From NCBI GenBank assembly GCA_964419145.1, contig CAYQOM010000005.1, forward strand, positions 62,001 to 126,000: DNA of 64,000 nucleotides, read 5' to 3'. The notes beneath the pieces were generated by a model. That model was not told the origin of the DNA. It searched no databases and saw nothing but the letters and a program-made list of their open reading frames with translations. The position numbers were made by a program, and so were the translations under genes. Shown piece after piece: positions 51,756-59,753 of the stretch. Numbering within the stretch: position 1 is the stretch's first letter; each line of letters starts with the position of its first letter. This stretch comes from UBA2336 sp964419145 (GTDB taxonomy: Bacteria; Bacteroidota; Bacteroidia; Cytophagales; Cyclobacteriaceae).

Positions 51756-52033
51756 ACAACAACCTGTGCCTTCTGCAGTATCAGTTTAAAAGCCTGAAGG
51801 GTTACTGCGGGTTGTGCCGTTCCAATATCCGATGATTCAGCAGAAACGGGATTTAACCAGATGACCATTAAAATGATGGCGGCCACCACAATGCCGAGCA
51901 GGAGAGAAAGTTCTTTATAGGTTAGCCGCGTTTTCACAAGCCGGTTTTTTACGAAAGCTGTGCCAGTCTTAAAATCGCTTAAAGACGCTTGTTTTGCGGC
52001 TTTGCTGGAATTTATGTGTGCGATTCTGGACAT
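51740..52033 (-). CDS. Small single-pass membrane protein
   Basis: The 97-residue product has a polar, Lys/Thr-rich cytoplasmic N-terminus, one transmembrane helix (about 45-64, ELSLLLGIVVAAIILMVIWL) and a short extracytoplasmic tail. I do not recognise a family. Its 3' end overlaps the 3' end of the convergent YkgJ-like gene by 16 bases. The topology is coherent, so I think it is a real gene, but the function is unknown. Confidence 0.55.
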   Translation of the reverse strand: MSRIAHINSSKAAKQASLSDFKTGTAFVKNRLVKTRLTYKELSLLLGIVVAAIILMVIWLNPVSAESSDIGTAQPAVTLQAFKLILQKAQVVVQLFL

Positions 52034-52168
52034 ACAATTGATTTACTCCGTACAGTATACCGGTGGCCTTTGCCAAGGTTACCCGGAAAGCGCCAAAAAG
52101 ATTAAATCCTGTTTGAACCACATTCCGTATTAAATTTGTTGCTGAACTAACCTCAGGATTACAGGGCC

Positions 52169-52726
52169 ATGCGAATATTCTTCAATATCCTTCTTTTTTT
52201 AGTGCTGCTAGTCGCCACTTCCTTCCGTTTACCAAAGGAAGAGAGTCCGGTAAAGTGGTTAACCTTTGAACAGGCTGTTGAAAAGGCCAAGGTTGAAAAA
52301 CGTAAAATCTTTATTGATGTGTATACCGATTGGTGTGGTTGGTGTAAAGTAATGGATAAGAATACGTTCAGTGAACCTCGGATAGCGAAAATCCTGAATG
52401 AGAATTTTTACCCGGTTAAATTAGATGCCGAGCAACGCGAAGATATCGTATATGCCGGGCATACCTTCAAGTTTGTGGAGTCGGGTAGAAACGGATATCA
52501 TCAACTGGCTGCCTCTTTACTAAATAATAAGTTAAGCTATCCCACGGTTGTTTTTCTGGATGAAGACTTTCGGATCATTCAGCCGTTACCGGGCTATCAG
52601 AAGCCGGAAGAGTTTCATAAGATCGTTCAGTTTATTGGAGAGGATCACTTTAAAAAAATATCCTGGACCGATTGGCAACTCAAGTATAAGTCGCCCTACA
52701 CAACCGGTACTTCTTCCGGTAGGTAA
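52169..52726 (+). CDS. Exported thioredoxin-like protein (thioredoxin_7/DUF255-type)
   Basis: The 185-residue protein has a signal peptide (FFNILLFLVLLVATSF), then a thioredoxin fold with redox site CGWC (C56, C59, in TDWCGWCKVMD) and a cis-proline loop (SYPTVVFLDED). Its order (WLTFEQAVEKAKVEKRKIFIDVYTDWCGWC, outline) is that of periplasmic thiol reductases acting on cytochrome or protein disulfides. It is a single-gene unit, followed by a palindrome at 52748-52783 that serves the opposite strand. Confidence 0.88.
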   Translation: MRIFFNILLFLVLLVATSFRLPKEESPVKWLTFEQAVEKAKVEKRKIFIDVYTDWCGWCKVMDKNTFSEPRIAKILNENFYPVKLDAEQREDIVYAGHTFKFVESGRNGYHQLAASLLNNKLSYPTVVFLDEDFRIIQPLPGYQKPEEFHKIVQFIGEDHFKKISWTDWQLKYKSPYTTGTSSGR

Positions 52727-52747
52727 ATCTCAAAAAAATACGGACAT

Positions 52748-52783
52748 AAAAAAACCATCAACAGGTATGCCTGCAGATGGTTT
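52748..52783 (-). terminator. Terminator of the 42-residue gene
   Basis: Read on the minus strand, AAACCATC...GATGGTTT with a nested CAGG-CATA-CCTG stem is followed by seven T's (complement of 52748-52754). It lies 27 bases after the stop of the small gene at 52810. Confidence 0.8.
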
Positions 52784-52809
52784 GTGGTGTGTTAAGCGGC
52801 AATACCGGC

Positions 52810-52938
52810 TTAATCCTTATTTTCTTGTTTCTTGGTTTTTTGAAAATCAACGTAACCCATAGCTGCTGCAAAGCCAATGATCACAGCTACGATTGTGATA
52901 AACAGGTTGGCTCCACTTCCTACATATTGTTCAAACAT
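52810..52938 (-). CDS. Small single-pass membrane protein, 42 residues
   Basis: The frame runs from ATG 52938 to TAA 52810-52812. The 42 residues begin MFEQYVGSGANLFI and carry one transmembrane helix (FITIVAVIIGFAAAMGYV) and a basic, Lys-rich tail. The size and charge resemble small subunits such as CcoQ-type proteins, but that is only a resemblance. A consensus -7 element (52962-52969) lies 24 bases before the start and a strong terminator follows, so it has its own transcription unit. That makes a chance frame unlikely. Confidence 0.75.
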   Translation of the reverse strand: MFEQYVGSGANLFITIVAVIIGFAAAMGYVDFQKTKKQENKD

Positions 52939-52961
52939 AATGGTATCGGTTTTTGATGAAG

Positions 52962-52969
52962 CAAATGTA
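52962..52969 (-). promoter_or_regulatory. -7 promoter element of the 42-residue gene
   Basis: Read on the minus strand it is TACATTTG, a full match to TAnnTTTG, ending 23 bases before the start at 52938. Confidence 0.55.
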
Positions 52970-53015
52970 GCCGATTGAGATTAATCGGTAAAATTAATTT
53001 GTTATTAATTCGGCA

Positions 53016-53555
53016 TTAAATGCCCAATTCTTCGCGGTTTTCGCGCAAAACGCCTATGATAAACGCAATGTGATCGGGCAAGGAAACACCCAACAGTTCG
53101 GCTCCTTTGTACACCTCATCGCGTTCCACTTTGGCAGCAAAACTTTTGTCTTTCAGTTTTTTAATAACCGATTTGGGTTCCAGACTGGCAATGCCATCTG
53201 GCCGCACCTGGCAGCAAGCCACAATAAAGCCGGTGAGTTCATCGCAAGCCAGTAAAGCTTTGTCGAGTTGGTTGGTATACGGCACATTCCATTTGGTGTA
53301 ATGTGCAGAAATGGCATGAGCGATTTTTTCTTCGCCAAGGCTTTTTAACTTTTCAACAATAATGCCCGGATGTTTCTCAGGATAGGCCTCGTAATCTGCA
53401 TCGTGCAACAACCCGGCTATTGCCCATTCGTCAGCATTTTCGCCATACCGTTTGGCATAGGCTTCCATCACCAATTCAATGCTGCGCATGTGCCGCAGCA
53501 AGCTTTGGCTTTTGGTCATTTCAGCTAACAGGGTGCGGGCTTCTTCGCGGGTCAT
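53016..53555 (-). CDS. HD-domain phosphohydrolase
   Basis: The 179-residue protein has the HD motif (LLHDADYE; H51, D52) and downstream KHPGII and HAISAHYTKWN, giving the metal-binding H...HD...H...D order of the HD superfamily. It may hydrolyse phosphate esters; substrate unknown. Its ATG overlaps the stop of the upstream TPR protein gene as TAATG, so the two are co-translated. Small and soluble. Confidence 0.85.
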   Translation of the reverse strand: MTREEARTLLAEMTKSQSLLRHMRSIELVMEAYAKRYGENADEWAIAGLLHDADYEAYPEKHPGIIVEKLKSLGEEKIAHAISAHYTKWNVPYTNQLDKALLACDELTGFIVACCQVRPDGIASLEPKSVIKKLKDKSFAAKVERDEVYKGAELLGVSLPDHIAFIIGVLRENREELGI

Positions 53556-54703
53556 TACTTGAACAACTCTTTTCGTTTGTTCATGAAGATGAAGTTGAAG
53601 GCAGCGATTACCAGCAGTATAGCGAGTATAATCAACACGATAAACAAGCGACTGCTTTTCAATTGAAGGGTTTTAACTTCATCTTCCTTTTTCAATATTT
53701 CATATTGACGTTCCTTCTCGCTTAACTCAAGGGCCATCTCCATTTGAGCAATTCTGCGTGTACTTTCTTCGCTGTGAATTCGTTCGCGGGCTGAGTCGTA
53801 TTTCAGCAGACTCTCGTACGCATCTTTTAATTTGTTTTGCCGGTAATAACTGTACGAAATGTTCTTCAAAATTTCAGGCACCTCGGCATATACCTGAAGT
53901 TCATTGGAAAGCGCAAGCGCTTCATTGAGGTATTGCTGTGCAGGACCCGGTTGATTAGCTTTGGTATACGAAATACCAATGTTGGTCAGGCTGTTCAGCA
54001 TGCCCAGTCTGTTGTTGGTTTGCCGTTCCAGGTCAAGCGCCTTTTGGTAATGTTCAATGGCGCGCTGATAGTTGCCTTGTTTGAAAAATACGTTTCCCAT
54101 GTTGTTCAATGGATCTGCCGTAGGCTTACCAATCTTTTCACTGAGTTGATACGCTTCAGAAAAATACCGCATGGCTTTTTCATACAACTGCAAATCGTTG
54201 TTCAGGTTGCCTAGATTGTTCATGGAGCCTACCAGCTTTTGCGGATCACCTAGCTCTTTAAACAAGGCGTTCGATTCTTCCAGAAATTTCATGGCCTGAC
54301 CGTAATCCTTTTTGATGGAGTAAATGGTAGCGATGTTGTTCTTGGTAGTGGCGATACCTTCTTTGTTTTGAAGTGTATCGTAAATGCTGAGTGAGCGGAT
54401 GTAGTATTCCAGGGCTTTGTCGAGCGCACCCTGATTACGGTACACAACCCCCAGGTTGTTGTAGCAAGCCGCCATGCCTTTTCTGTCGTCAATTTCGGTT
54501 GCGAGGCTCAACGCTTCACGGGTGTAGCCAAGCGCCTTCACAGGATCGGATTGGATGTTTGCACGAAAGAGTTCGTTCAGGGTTTTCACCCGGCCTTCAT
54601 TTTTGGCGGTATCCAGGGCCGTCATCAGGCTATCGGTTACCAGGTCTTGAGCGAAGGTAGAATATGCGAAAAAGAGGACTAAAAGGGGCAATTTAAACCT
54701 CAT
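53555..54703 (-). CDS. Exported TPR protein with one C-terminal membrane helix
   Basis: The 382-residue product has a signal peptide (LPLLVLFFAYSTFAQ), about six tetratricopeptide repeats (roughly residues 60-300: GMAACYNNLGVVYRNQGALDKALEYY style units), a coiled coil (about 305-350) and a C-terminal transmembrane helix (LFIVLIILAILLVIAAFNFIF) followed by a ten-residue tail. This is the sensor part of the Bacteroidota TPR-type histidine kinases without any kinase domain. Together with the coupled HD protein it may form a signalling pair, but that is inference. A TAACTTTA -7-like site lies at 54723-54730. Confidence 0.85.
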   Translation of the reverse strand: MRFKLPLLVLFFAYSTFAQDLVTDSLMTALDTAKNEGRVKTLNELFRANIQSDPVKALGYTREALSLATEIDDRKGMAACYNNLGVVYRNQGALDKALEYYIRSLSIYDTLQNKEGIATTKNNIATIYSIKKDYGQAMKFLEESNALFKELGDPQKLVGSMNNLGNLNNDLQLYEKAMRYFSEAYQLSEKIGKPTADPLNNMGNVFFKQGNYQRAIEHYQKALDLERQTNNRLGMLNSLTNIGISYTKANQPGPAQQYLNEALALSNELQVYAEVPEILKNISYSYYRQNKLKDAYESLLKYDSARERIHSEESTRRIAQMEMALELSEKERQYEILKKEDEVKTLQLKSSRLFIVLIILAILLVIAAFNFIFMNKRKELFK

Positions 54704-54722
54704 AGCGAATGATTTAAGGCGT

Positions 54723-54730
54723 TAAAGTTA
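54723..54730 (-). promoter_or_regulatory. Weak -7 element of the TPR/HD operon
   Basis: On the minus strand the site reads TAACTTTA, one base from consensus TAnnTTTG, 20 bases before the TPR gene start. Confidence 0.3.
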
Positions 54731-54786
54731 ATCTAAAATGCGGTAATTCCGGTAAATTCTCTCCGGCCATTTCCGCCCGGATAAAA

Positions 54787-54794
54787 TATCTTTA
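54787..54794 (+). promoter_or_regulatory. Weak -7 element of the NTF2-like gene
   Basis: TATCTTTA is one base from the consensus TAnnTTTG and lies 42 bases before the ATG at 54837. Confidence 0.3.
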
Positions 54795-54836
54795 CCTTCA
54801 ACGTGGGGATGTTCAAATTTGACAAATTTTACCCAT

Positions 54837-55331
54837 ATGAAGAAACCAACCATACTCCTTTTCGCTTTGCTTTCATTTTGTTCGATGCACCTGCAAGCGC
54901 AGTCGACAGATGAACAACAGATTCAACAAGTCATTGAAAATCTTTTTACTGGAATGAAGAAAGGCGACAGTGCCTTGGTGCGCAGCGTGTTTCATGAGAC
55001 CGTAACCATGGCCACGGCTTTCAAAAACAGGGAGCAAAAATCGATGTTAAGAAGAGAGTCATCCATTGAAGATTTTGTAAAATCGGTAGGTACACCCCGA
55101 ACCGATGCCTTGAATGAAGAAATCTGGAACCTGGAAATAAAAGTAGATGGCGATCTGGCACAAGCCTGGTGCGACTATGCCTTTTATGTGGGGAAGAAGT
55201 TCAGCCATTGTGGTGTGGATGCGTTTCAACTGTTTCGAACTGAAAAAGGCTGGAAAATTTTCCATCTGGCCGATACACGCAGACCTGCTGACTGCAAAAT
55301 TCCTGATGCTGTTAGCGCAAAGTATAAATGA
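54837..55331 (+). CDS. Exported NTF2-like protein (SnoaL/lumazine-binding-like fold)
   Basis: The start at 54837 (MKKPTILLFALLSFCSMHLQAQ, a signal peptide) is preferred over one 18 bases upstream. The 164-residue product has the cone-like NTF2 fold expected for DUF4440-type proteins: an N-terminal helix (DEQQIQQVIENLFTGMKKGD), then strands including VTMATAFKN, LAQAWCDYAFYVG and GWKIFHLADTRRPAD. Such proteins bind small ligands or act as small enzymes; this one carries no catalytic set that I can name. A weak -7 site lies upstream. Confidence 0.8.
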   Translation: MKKPTILLFALLSFCSMHLQAQSTDEQQIQQVIENLFTGMKKGDSALVRSVFHETVTMATAFKNREQKSMLRRESSIEDFVKSVGTPRTDALNEEIWNLEIKVDGDLAQAWCDYAFYVGKKFSHCGVDAFQLFRTEKGWKIFHLADTRRPADCKIPDAVSAKYK

Positions 55332-55356
55332 GTTTGCAATTTGAATTATCCCAGTC

Positions 55357-55380
55357 TTTGTGACTTAGTGTCTTAGTGGC
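55357..55380. repeat. TTTGTG/CTTAGTG-type intergenic repeat, single arm
   Basis: TTTGTGACTTAGTGTCTTAG followed by TGGC is built of 9-base units (GACTTAGTG, TCTTAGTGG) and resembles the CTATGTG arms at 915-984. Only one arm is present. Confidence 0.4.
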
Positions 55381-55416
55381 AAAACTCGTACAACATCAAT
55401 AAAATAAATAGAAATT

Positions 55417-55917
55417 ATGCCCAAGTTATTTTTAACTCAACTTTTGTTTCTTTTTGCAATCAACCTGTCTGCACAGGATAAACTCACCACTTTCATACTC
55501 ATCCGCCATGCGGAAAAAGATATGACACAAAGCACCAACGATCCGGATTTATCAGCAGAAGGAAAAAAGCGTGCGGAACGATTAGCGGCATTGTTAAACG
55601 AAGGCGAAGTAAACGCGATTTACAGCACGCCCTACAAGCGTACACGCCAAACGGTTGAACTATTGGCCAAGGCCAAAGGACTTTCCATTAATGATTATCA
55701 GGTTAACAAGGAAGAAGAAATTGACCGGATGATTGCAAGCCATGCGGGTGGAACCATTGTGGTATCCGGTCACTCGAACACCATTCCCTGGTTTGCCAAC
55801 AAATTATTGGGGTATGATAAGTACAGGCCCTGGGAAGATGGTGACTACGACAATGTATTGCTGATCACCGTAACGGAAAGAGGAAAGTTGGCCAAACTGG
55901 TTTGGTTGAATTATTGA
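55417..55917 (+). CDS. Exported histidine phosphatase (SixA/phosphoglycerate-mutase-like)
   Basis: The 166-residue protein has a signal peptide (LFLTQLLFLFAINLSAQ) and the histidine-phosphatase signature RHAE with H31 (ILIRHAEKDM) as the predicted nucleophile; the second active-site His is in VVSGHSNTIPW and the TPYKRTRQT stretch (R about 66-70) completes the site. It hydrolyses a phosphate ester outside the cytoplasm; substrate unknown. It is a single-gene unit between the NTF2-like gene and an aldo/keto reductase. Confidence 0.88.
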   Translation: MPKLFLTQLLFLFAINLSAQDKLTTFILIRHAEKDMTQSTNDPDLSAEGKKRAERLAALLNEGEVNAIYSTPYKRTRQTVELLAKAKGLSINDYQVNKEEEIDRMIASHAGGTIVVSGHSNTIPWFANKLLGYDKYRPWEDGDYDNVLLITVTERGKLAKLVWLNY

Positions 55918-55986
55918 ATCAAAAAACAAAGTTGAACTAGTTACTGTTTAATAGATACACACAGTAGAAAAGCAGTTATATTCTAA

Positions 55987-56017
55987 CTACCTATTGCCTA
56001 CTGCCCACTGCCTACTA
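55987..56017. repeat. Heptanucleotide tandem repeat upstream of the aldo/keto reductase
   Basis: Four 7-base units (CTACCTA, TTGCCTA, CTGCCCA, CTGCCTA) plus CTA sit directly before the start at 56025. The rest of the 107-base gap has no clear feature. Confidence 0.75.
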
Positions 56018-56024
56018 TTTTAAT

Positions 56025-57014
56025 ATGGAATACAGACGTCTCGGAAAATCAGGATTACAAGTTAGTGCCCTCTCACTAGGCTCATGGTTAACCTTCGGTA
56101 AGCAAATTGATAATTCAGTAGCTGAAGAACTGATGGCGCTGGCCTATGAGCAAGGCGTAAACTTTTTCGACAATGCCGAAATCTACGCCCGCGGTCGATC
56201 GGAAATTGTGATGGGGGAGATCCTAAAGAAATACAACTGGCAGCGCGACAGTTACATCGTTTCCAGCAAAGTGTTCTTTGGCTATCTTGGTAAGGATGCC
56301 AAACCAACCCAAAAAGGCTTGAGTCGTAAACATGTGGTGGAGGCCTGTGAGCAAGCGTTAAAACGTCTTCAACTTGATTACCTCGATTTATATTTCTGCC
56401 ACAGGCCGGATAAGGAAACCCCGATTGAAGAAACGGTGTGGACGATGCACAACCTGATTCAACAGGGAAAAATTTTATACTGGGGAACCAGCGAATGGAG
56501 TGCACAGGAAATAATGGAAGCACACATGGTGGCGGGACAGCATCATTTAATTGGTCCGGTAATGGAGCAGCCACAATACAACATGCTGGAACGTGCGCGT
56601 GTAGAGGTTGAGTATGCTCAACTTTATAAAACCGTTGGTTTGGGTACCACCATCTGGTCGCCATTGGCCAGTGGTGTATTAAGCGGAAAATACAATGCTG
56701 GTTTTGTAGAAGAAACACGCTTGAGTATACTGGGTATGGATTGGTTGAAAGAATCTGCCCTTCAGGAGGAGAAACTTGAGAAGTCGCGAAAGCTTACGGC
56801 ATTTGCAAAAGAGCTTGGCGTAAGCTTGCCCGTGCTGGCCATTGCGTGGTGTTTGAAAAATCAACAGGTGAGCACCGTAATTTTAGGTGCATCCAAAAAG
56901 GAACAGTTGCAAGAAAATTTCAATGCGTTGGGTGCACAACAATTGCTCACCGATGAGGTGATGAACAAAATCGAGGAAATTCTTCAAAACAAGCCGAAAT
57001 TTCCCGACTACTGA
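56025..57014 (+). CDS. Aldo/keto reductase, potassium-channel-beta-like subgroup
   Basis: The 329-residue product has the AKR tetrad: D49 and Y54 (FFDNAEIYARGRSE), K82 (SSKVFFG) and H126 (YFCHRPD). The GRSE and WGTSEWSAQEIMEA stretches with LGASKKEQLQENFNAL (NADPH site) match the AKR6/KvB-like and YghZ-like group. It reduces small carbonyls using NADPH; the real substrate is not known. The heptamer repeat 55987-56017 lies immediately upstream. The next gene (OmpA-like) follows 29 bases later. Confidence 0.93.
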   Translation: MEYRRLGKSGLQVSALSLGSWLTFGKQIDNSVAEELMALAYEQGVNFFDNAEIYARGRSEIVMGEILKKYNWQRDSYIVSSKVFFGYLGKDAKPTQKGLSRKHVVEACEQALKRLQLDYLDLYFCHRPDKETPIEETVWTMHNLIQQGKILYWGTSEWSAQEIMEAHMVAGQHHLIGPVMEQPQYNMLERARVEVEYAQLYKTVGLGTTIWSPLASGVLSGKYNAGFVEETRLSILGMDWLKESALQEEKLEKSRKLTAFAKELGVSLPVLAIAWCLKNQQVSTVILGASKKEQLQENFNALGAQQLLTDEVMNKIEEILQNKPKFPDY

Positions 57015-57043
57015 TTTAGCGTTTTGCTTCGTAACTTTAAGCT

Positions 57044-57454
57044 ATGCGAAGTTTACTTGCTTTTCTGCTGGCCCTTATACTAACAACCGGCTTCGGACAG
57101 GGTGAAGATGAACTGCGCAAATCCATCTACTTTGGTGGTGGTAGTTTTTACATCGATGAATACCAGGCCGATGAATTGTTTCATTGGCTGGATTCCATCC
57201 CCAACCTGTTAGACAAATACGACATTCACCTGATCAGCCACACCGATCCCATTGGTGGTCGGCAATACAACGAGTGGCTTTCCAAAATGCGCAGCCAGGC
57301 CGTGTTCGAGTTGCTGTTGCAGCGCAATATTCCCGAGCATAAAATCTCTACCAAAGACTGGGGCCTAGAAAATCCGGTTTACCGCAACGACTCCCGCAGG
57401 GGCATGAGCATGAACCGCAGGGTGGACGTTATCCTGTATCCCATCATTTTCTAG
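57044..57454 (+). CDS. Small OmpA-domain protein
   Basis: The 136-residue protein has a signal peptide (LLAFLLALILTTGFG) and is otherwise one OmpA/MotB-type domain: KSIYFGGGSFYIDEYQADEL, LISHTDPIGGRQYNEWLSKM, and NRRVDVILYP. It should bind peptidoglycan in the periplasm. The usual D and R ligands (HTD, NRRV) are kept. It follows the aldo/keto reductase by 29 bases. Confidence 0.85.
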   Translation: MRSLLAFLLALILTTGFGQGEDELRKSIYFGGGSFYIDEYQADELFHWLDSIPNLLDKYDIHLISHTDPIGGRQYNEWLSKMRSQAVFELLLQRNIPEHKISTKDWGLENPVYRNDSRRGMSMNRRVDVILYPIIF

Positions 57455-57587
57455 CTGTCCGATTTCAGACACCTTTTTGCATAAGCGGACGTACTTTGGT
57501 GCAACTTAGGCCACTTTTCTGCGTCTAATACCCGAAATAGCCCCTTGGCACCATAATTGGCTAATGGGCACCTAACCACATGTTAAC

Positions 57588-58268
57588 ATGATCAAGCTAC
57601 GCGACATCGACAAATTTATTGACTCACGCTTTCAGCGCACCTTCATTTTAAAAGGGGTAAACCTTGACGTGGAGCAGGGTGAATTCCTGACCATAATGGG
57701 CCCCAGTGGGGCGGGCAAATCCACCCTAATGAACATCATCGGCATGCTGGATGAACCCTCAGCCGGGGAATATTACTTCTACGACCAGCCGGTGCATAAA
57801 CTCAAAGAGAAGCAGAAGTCGGAGATGCATAAGAACCACATCGGCTTCATCTTTCAGGCGTATCACCTGATTGATGAACTTACGGTTTACGAAAACATTG
57901 AAACTCCCTTGTTGTACAAAGGTGTTAGTGGCAGTCAGCGTAAAAGCATGGTAGCCGAAATGCTGGATAGATTTAACATGGTGGCCAAGAAAGACTTGTT
58001 TCCCGAGCAGCTTTCAGGCGGGCAGCAGCAGTTGGTGGGTATTGCGCGCGCCATTGTGGGGCAACCGAAAATGCTTTTGGCCGATGAGCCTACCGGAAAT
58101 TTACATTCCGATCAGGGCAAACACATTATGGACATTTTCCAGAAACTGAATGAAGAAGGCATGACCATCATTCAGGTAACGCACTCGGAAGAAAATGCGC
58201 AGCGTGGCAAACGCGTGGTGCGTGTAGCAGACGGGGCAATTGTATCAGATGAAAAAGTTGGAGGATAA
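57588..58268 (+). CDS. ABC transporter ATP-binding protein (MacB/LolD-type)
   Basis: The 226-residue ATPase has Walker A GPSGAGKST (38-46), ABC signature LSGGQQQLVGIARAI (about 144-158; L replaces the usual R after QQQ) and Walker B MLLADEPTGN. This class drives FtsX/MacB-type permeases and LolCDE. No permease is beside it: the next gene is a TolC-like protein 10 bases downstream, so ATPase and outer-membrane channel are one unit and the permease (and any fusion protein) must come from elsewhere, for instance the permease operon at 9.2-18.9 kb. Confidence 0.93.
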   Translation: MIKLRDIDKFIDSRFQRTFILKGVNLDVEQGEFLTIMGPSGAGKSTLMNIIGMLDEPSAGEYYFYDQPVHKLKEKQKSEMHKNHIGFIFQAYHLIDELTVYENIETPLLYKGVSGSQRKSMVAEMLDRFNMVAKKDLFPEQLSGGQQQLVGIARAIVGQPKMLLADEPTGNLHSDQGKHIMDIFQKLNEEGMTIIQVTHSEENAQRGKRVVRVADGAIVSDEKVGG

Positions 58269-58278
58269 AGAATCAGAT

Positions 58279-59604
58279 ATGAAACGAGTATTAGTTCTTG
58301 TTGCTGTTTTAACTTCGTTAATAACTTACGGACAACGTCAGTTAACCTATGAAGAAGCAGTTCAGATTGCATTACAAAAAAATGTTGATTACAATGTTCA
58401 ACAAAATGAAGTAGAGCGTGCTTCAGGTCAACGTCTTCAAAGTATAATGGGAATGGGGCCAAGTCTTCGTGCAAATGTAGATTTCTTTGATCGAAGGGGG
58501 AGGCAGCAAATTCAGAATCCGGAGACTAATCAGGTAGAATTCCTTGACGTTATATCAAATAACCTTCAAGGAAGTATCAATGCGGAAATTGCACTTTTTA
58601 ACGGATTAAACAGATTACAAACTTTCCGCTCCAGCTTAAGCAATTTTCAATCACAAGCATTTGCGCTTGAACGCACTCGTCAGAATACCATTTTCAATGT
58701 AGCCCAACAATACCTTCAGGTTTTGTTGAGTGAAGAATTGTATCGCATAGCCGAGGATAATCACCGGAATCAGGAAGAGAACTTAAAACGCATTGAAGGC
58801 CAGGTTGAGGTTGGTGCACTTGCAGTAACAGATAAATACAATCAATTGGCAGAAGTGAAGCGATTGGAAAACCTGATGATTAGGGCCAAGAATACCTTTG
58901 AAAACGACAAGCTTGTATTGGCTCAGACCCTTCAACTTGAACCGGGCACTGATTTTACATTAGTCAATCCGGGTTTTGATGTTAATCGTGTAATGCAATT
59001 GGATATAGATCTTGATGAACTATACAAGACGGCATTGAATAATCGCCCCGATTATAATCAACAGCGCTCATTGGTGGAACGTAATACGCGAAACGTTGGG
59101 GCGTTGCGTGGTAGTTATACACCTACCATTACAGCATTTTATAATTTTGGATCTTTTTATAATTCCAGAATACCTTTTTCAACTTCTGACCAATTACAAA
59201 CGGTGAACCCTTACCATTTTTACGGTTTGTCCTTATCCGTTCCGATACTGAATGGCTTCACCACACGAACACGGGTTCAGGCTGCTAAGATTGATCGTGA
59301 TAACAGCTTGCTTCAGGAGCAAAATCTGAAAACGGTTATCTATAGAGATGTGACTACGGCTTATCAAAATTTTGAGGCGGCCAAGGCAAGTTACATGTCG
59401 TCATTGGCTCAGTTTGAAGCAGCCAATGTTGCTTATAGTTTGGAAAAGGAACGATACGAATTGGGGGCTTCTGCTTTTTTTGAGTTCTCTCAGGCCAATA
59501 ATGCCCTTATTCAGGCTCAGGCAGCCAAAGCCCAGGCAGCATATACCCTGATGTTTCAGGAAACAATACTGAACTACCAGATAGGCCAGTTACGAGATAA
59601 ATAG
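58279..59604 (+). CDS. TolC-family outer-membrane efflux protein
   Basis: The start at 58279 (MKRVLVLVAVLTSLITYGQ, a signal peptide) lies 10 bases after the ATPase stop; an upstream ATG would overlap it. The 441-residue protein has the TolC/OEP plan: two internally similar coiled-coil halves with long alpha helices (ALQKNVDYNVQQNEVERASG; DYNQQRSLVERNTRNVGALR) and outer-membrane strands. It should form a trimeric channel. The coding sequence is more A+T-rich than the ATPase before it. No HlyD/MacA-type fusion-protein gene lies nearby. Confidence 0.92.
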   Translation: MKRVLVLVAVLTSLITYGQRQLTYEEAVQIALQKNVDYNVQQNEVERASGQRLQSIMGMGPSLRANVDFFDRRGRQQIQNPETNQVEFLDVISNNLQGSINAEIALFNGLNRLQTFRSSLSNFQSQAFALERTRQNTIFNVAQQYLQVLLSEELYRIAEDNHRNQEENLKRIEGQVEVGALAVTDKYNQLAEVKRLENLMIRAKNTFENDKLVLAQTLQLEPGTDFTLVNPGFDVNRVMQLDIDLDELYKTALNNRPDYNQQRSLVERNTRNVGALRGSYTPTITAFYNFGSFYNSRIPFSTSDQLQTVNPYHFYGLSLSVPILNGFTTRTRVQAAKIDRDNSLLQEQNLKTVIYRDVTTAYQNFEAAKASYMSSLAQFEAANVAYSLEKERYELGASAFFEFSQANNALIQAQAAKAQAAYTLMFQETILNYQIGQLRDK

Positions 59605-59626
59605 GGTCAAAAATCAAATATTTTCC

Positions 59627-59634
59627 TACCTTTG
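59627..59634 (+). promoter_or_regulatory. -7 promoter element of rpsA
   Basis: TACCTTTG matches TAnnTTTG and is followed by GCAGCC, the usual start-site context in this phylum. It lies ~120 bases before the rpsA start and 3 bases before a strong hairpin. Confidence 0.65.
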
Positions 59635-59636
59635 CA

Positions 59637-59663
59637 GCCCCCAATAAGTATTGGGGGCTTTTT
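59637..59663 (+). terminator. Hairpin with T run in the rpsA leader / end of tolC
   Basis: A 10-base-pair stem (GCCCCCAATA / TATTGGGGGC) with an AG loop is followed by five T's. It ends the tolC transcript and, if transcription starts just upstream at the -7 element 59627-59634, is also in the first ~25 bases of the rpsA leader, where it could act as an attenuator. Confidence 0.8.
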
Positions 59664-59753
59664 ACTGAAAATCAGTCAAAAAGCAGTGTTTAACCAAAAA
59701 TTTGCGGTATGCTGGCCCGGCTATCGCATGTACACTCGGGCACATTTTATTTT

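Noticed and set aside
56062..56718. Long 218-codon open frame antisense to the aldo/keto reductase
   Set aside because: It mirrors a clear catalytic-motif gene on the plus strand, has unusual Cys/Pro/His-rich composition and no family resemblance.
59709..59753. Upstream start of rpsA
   Set aside because: The extra 15 residues are not S1-like and MAKEKAKP is a normal start for this family.
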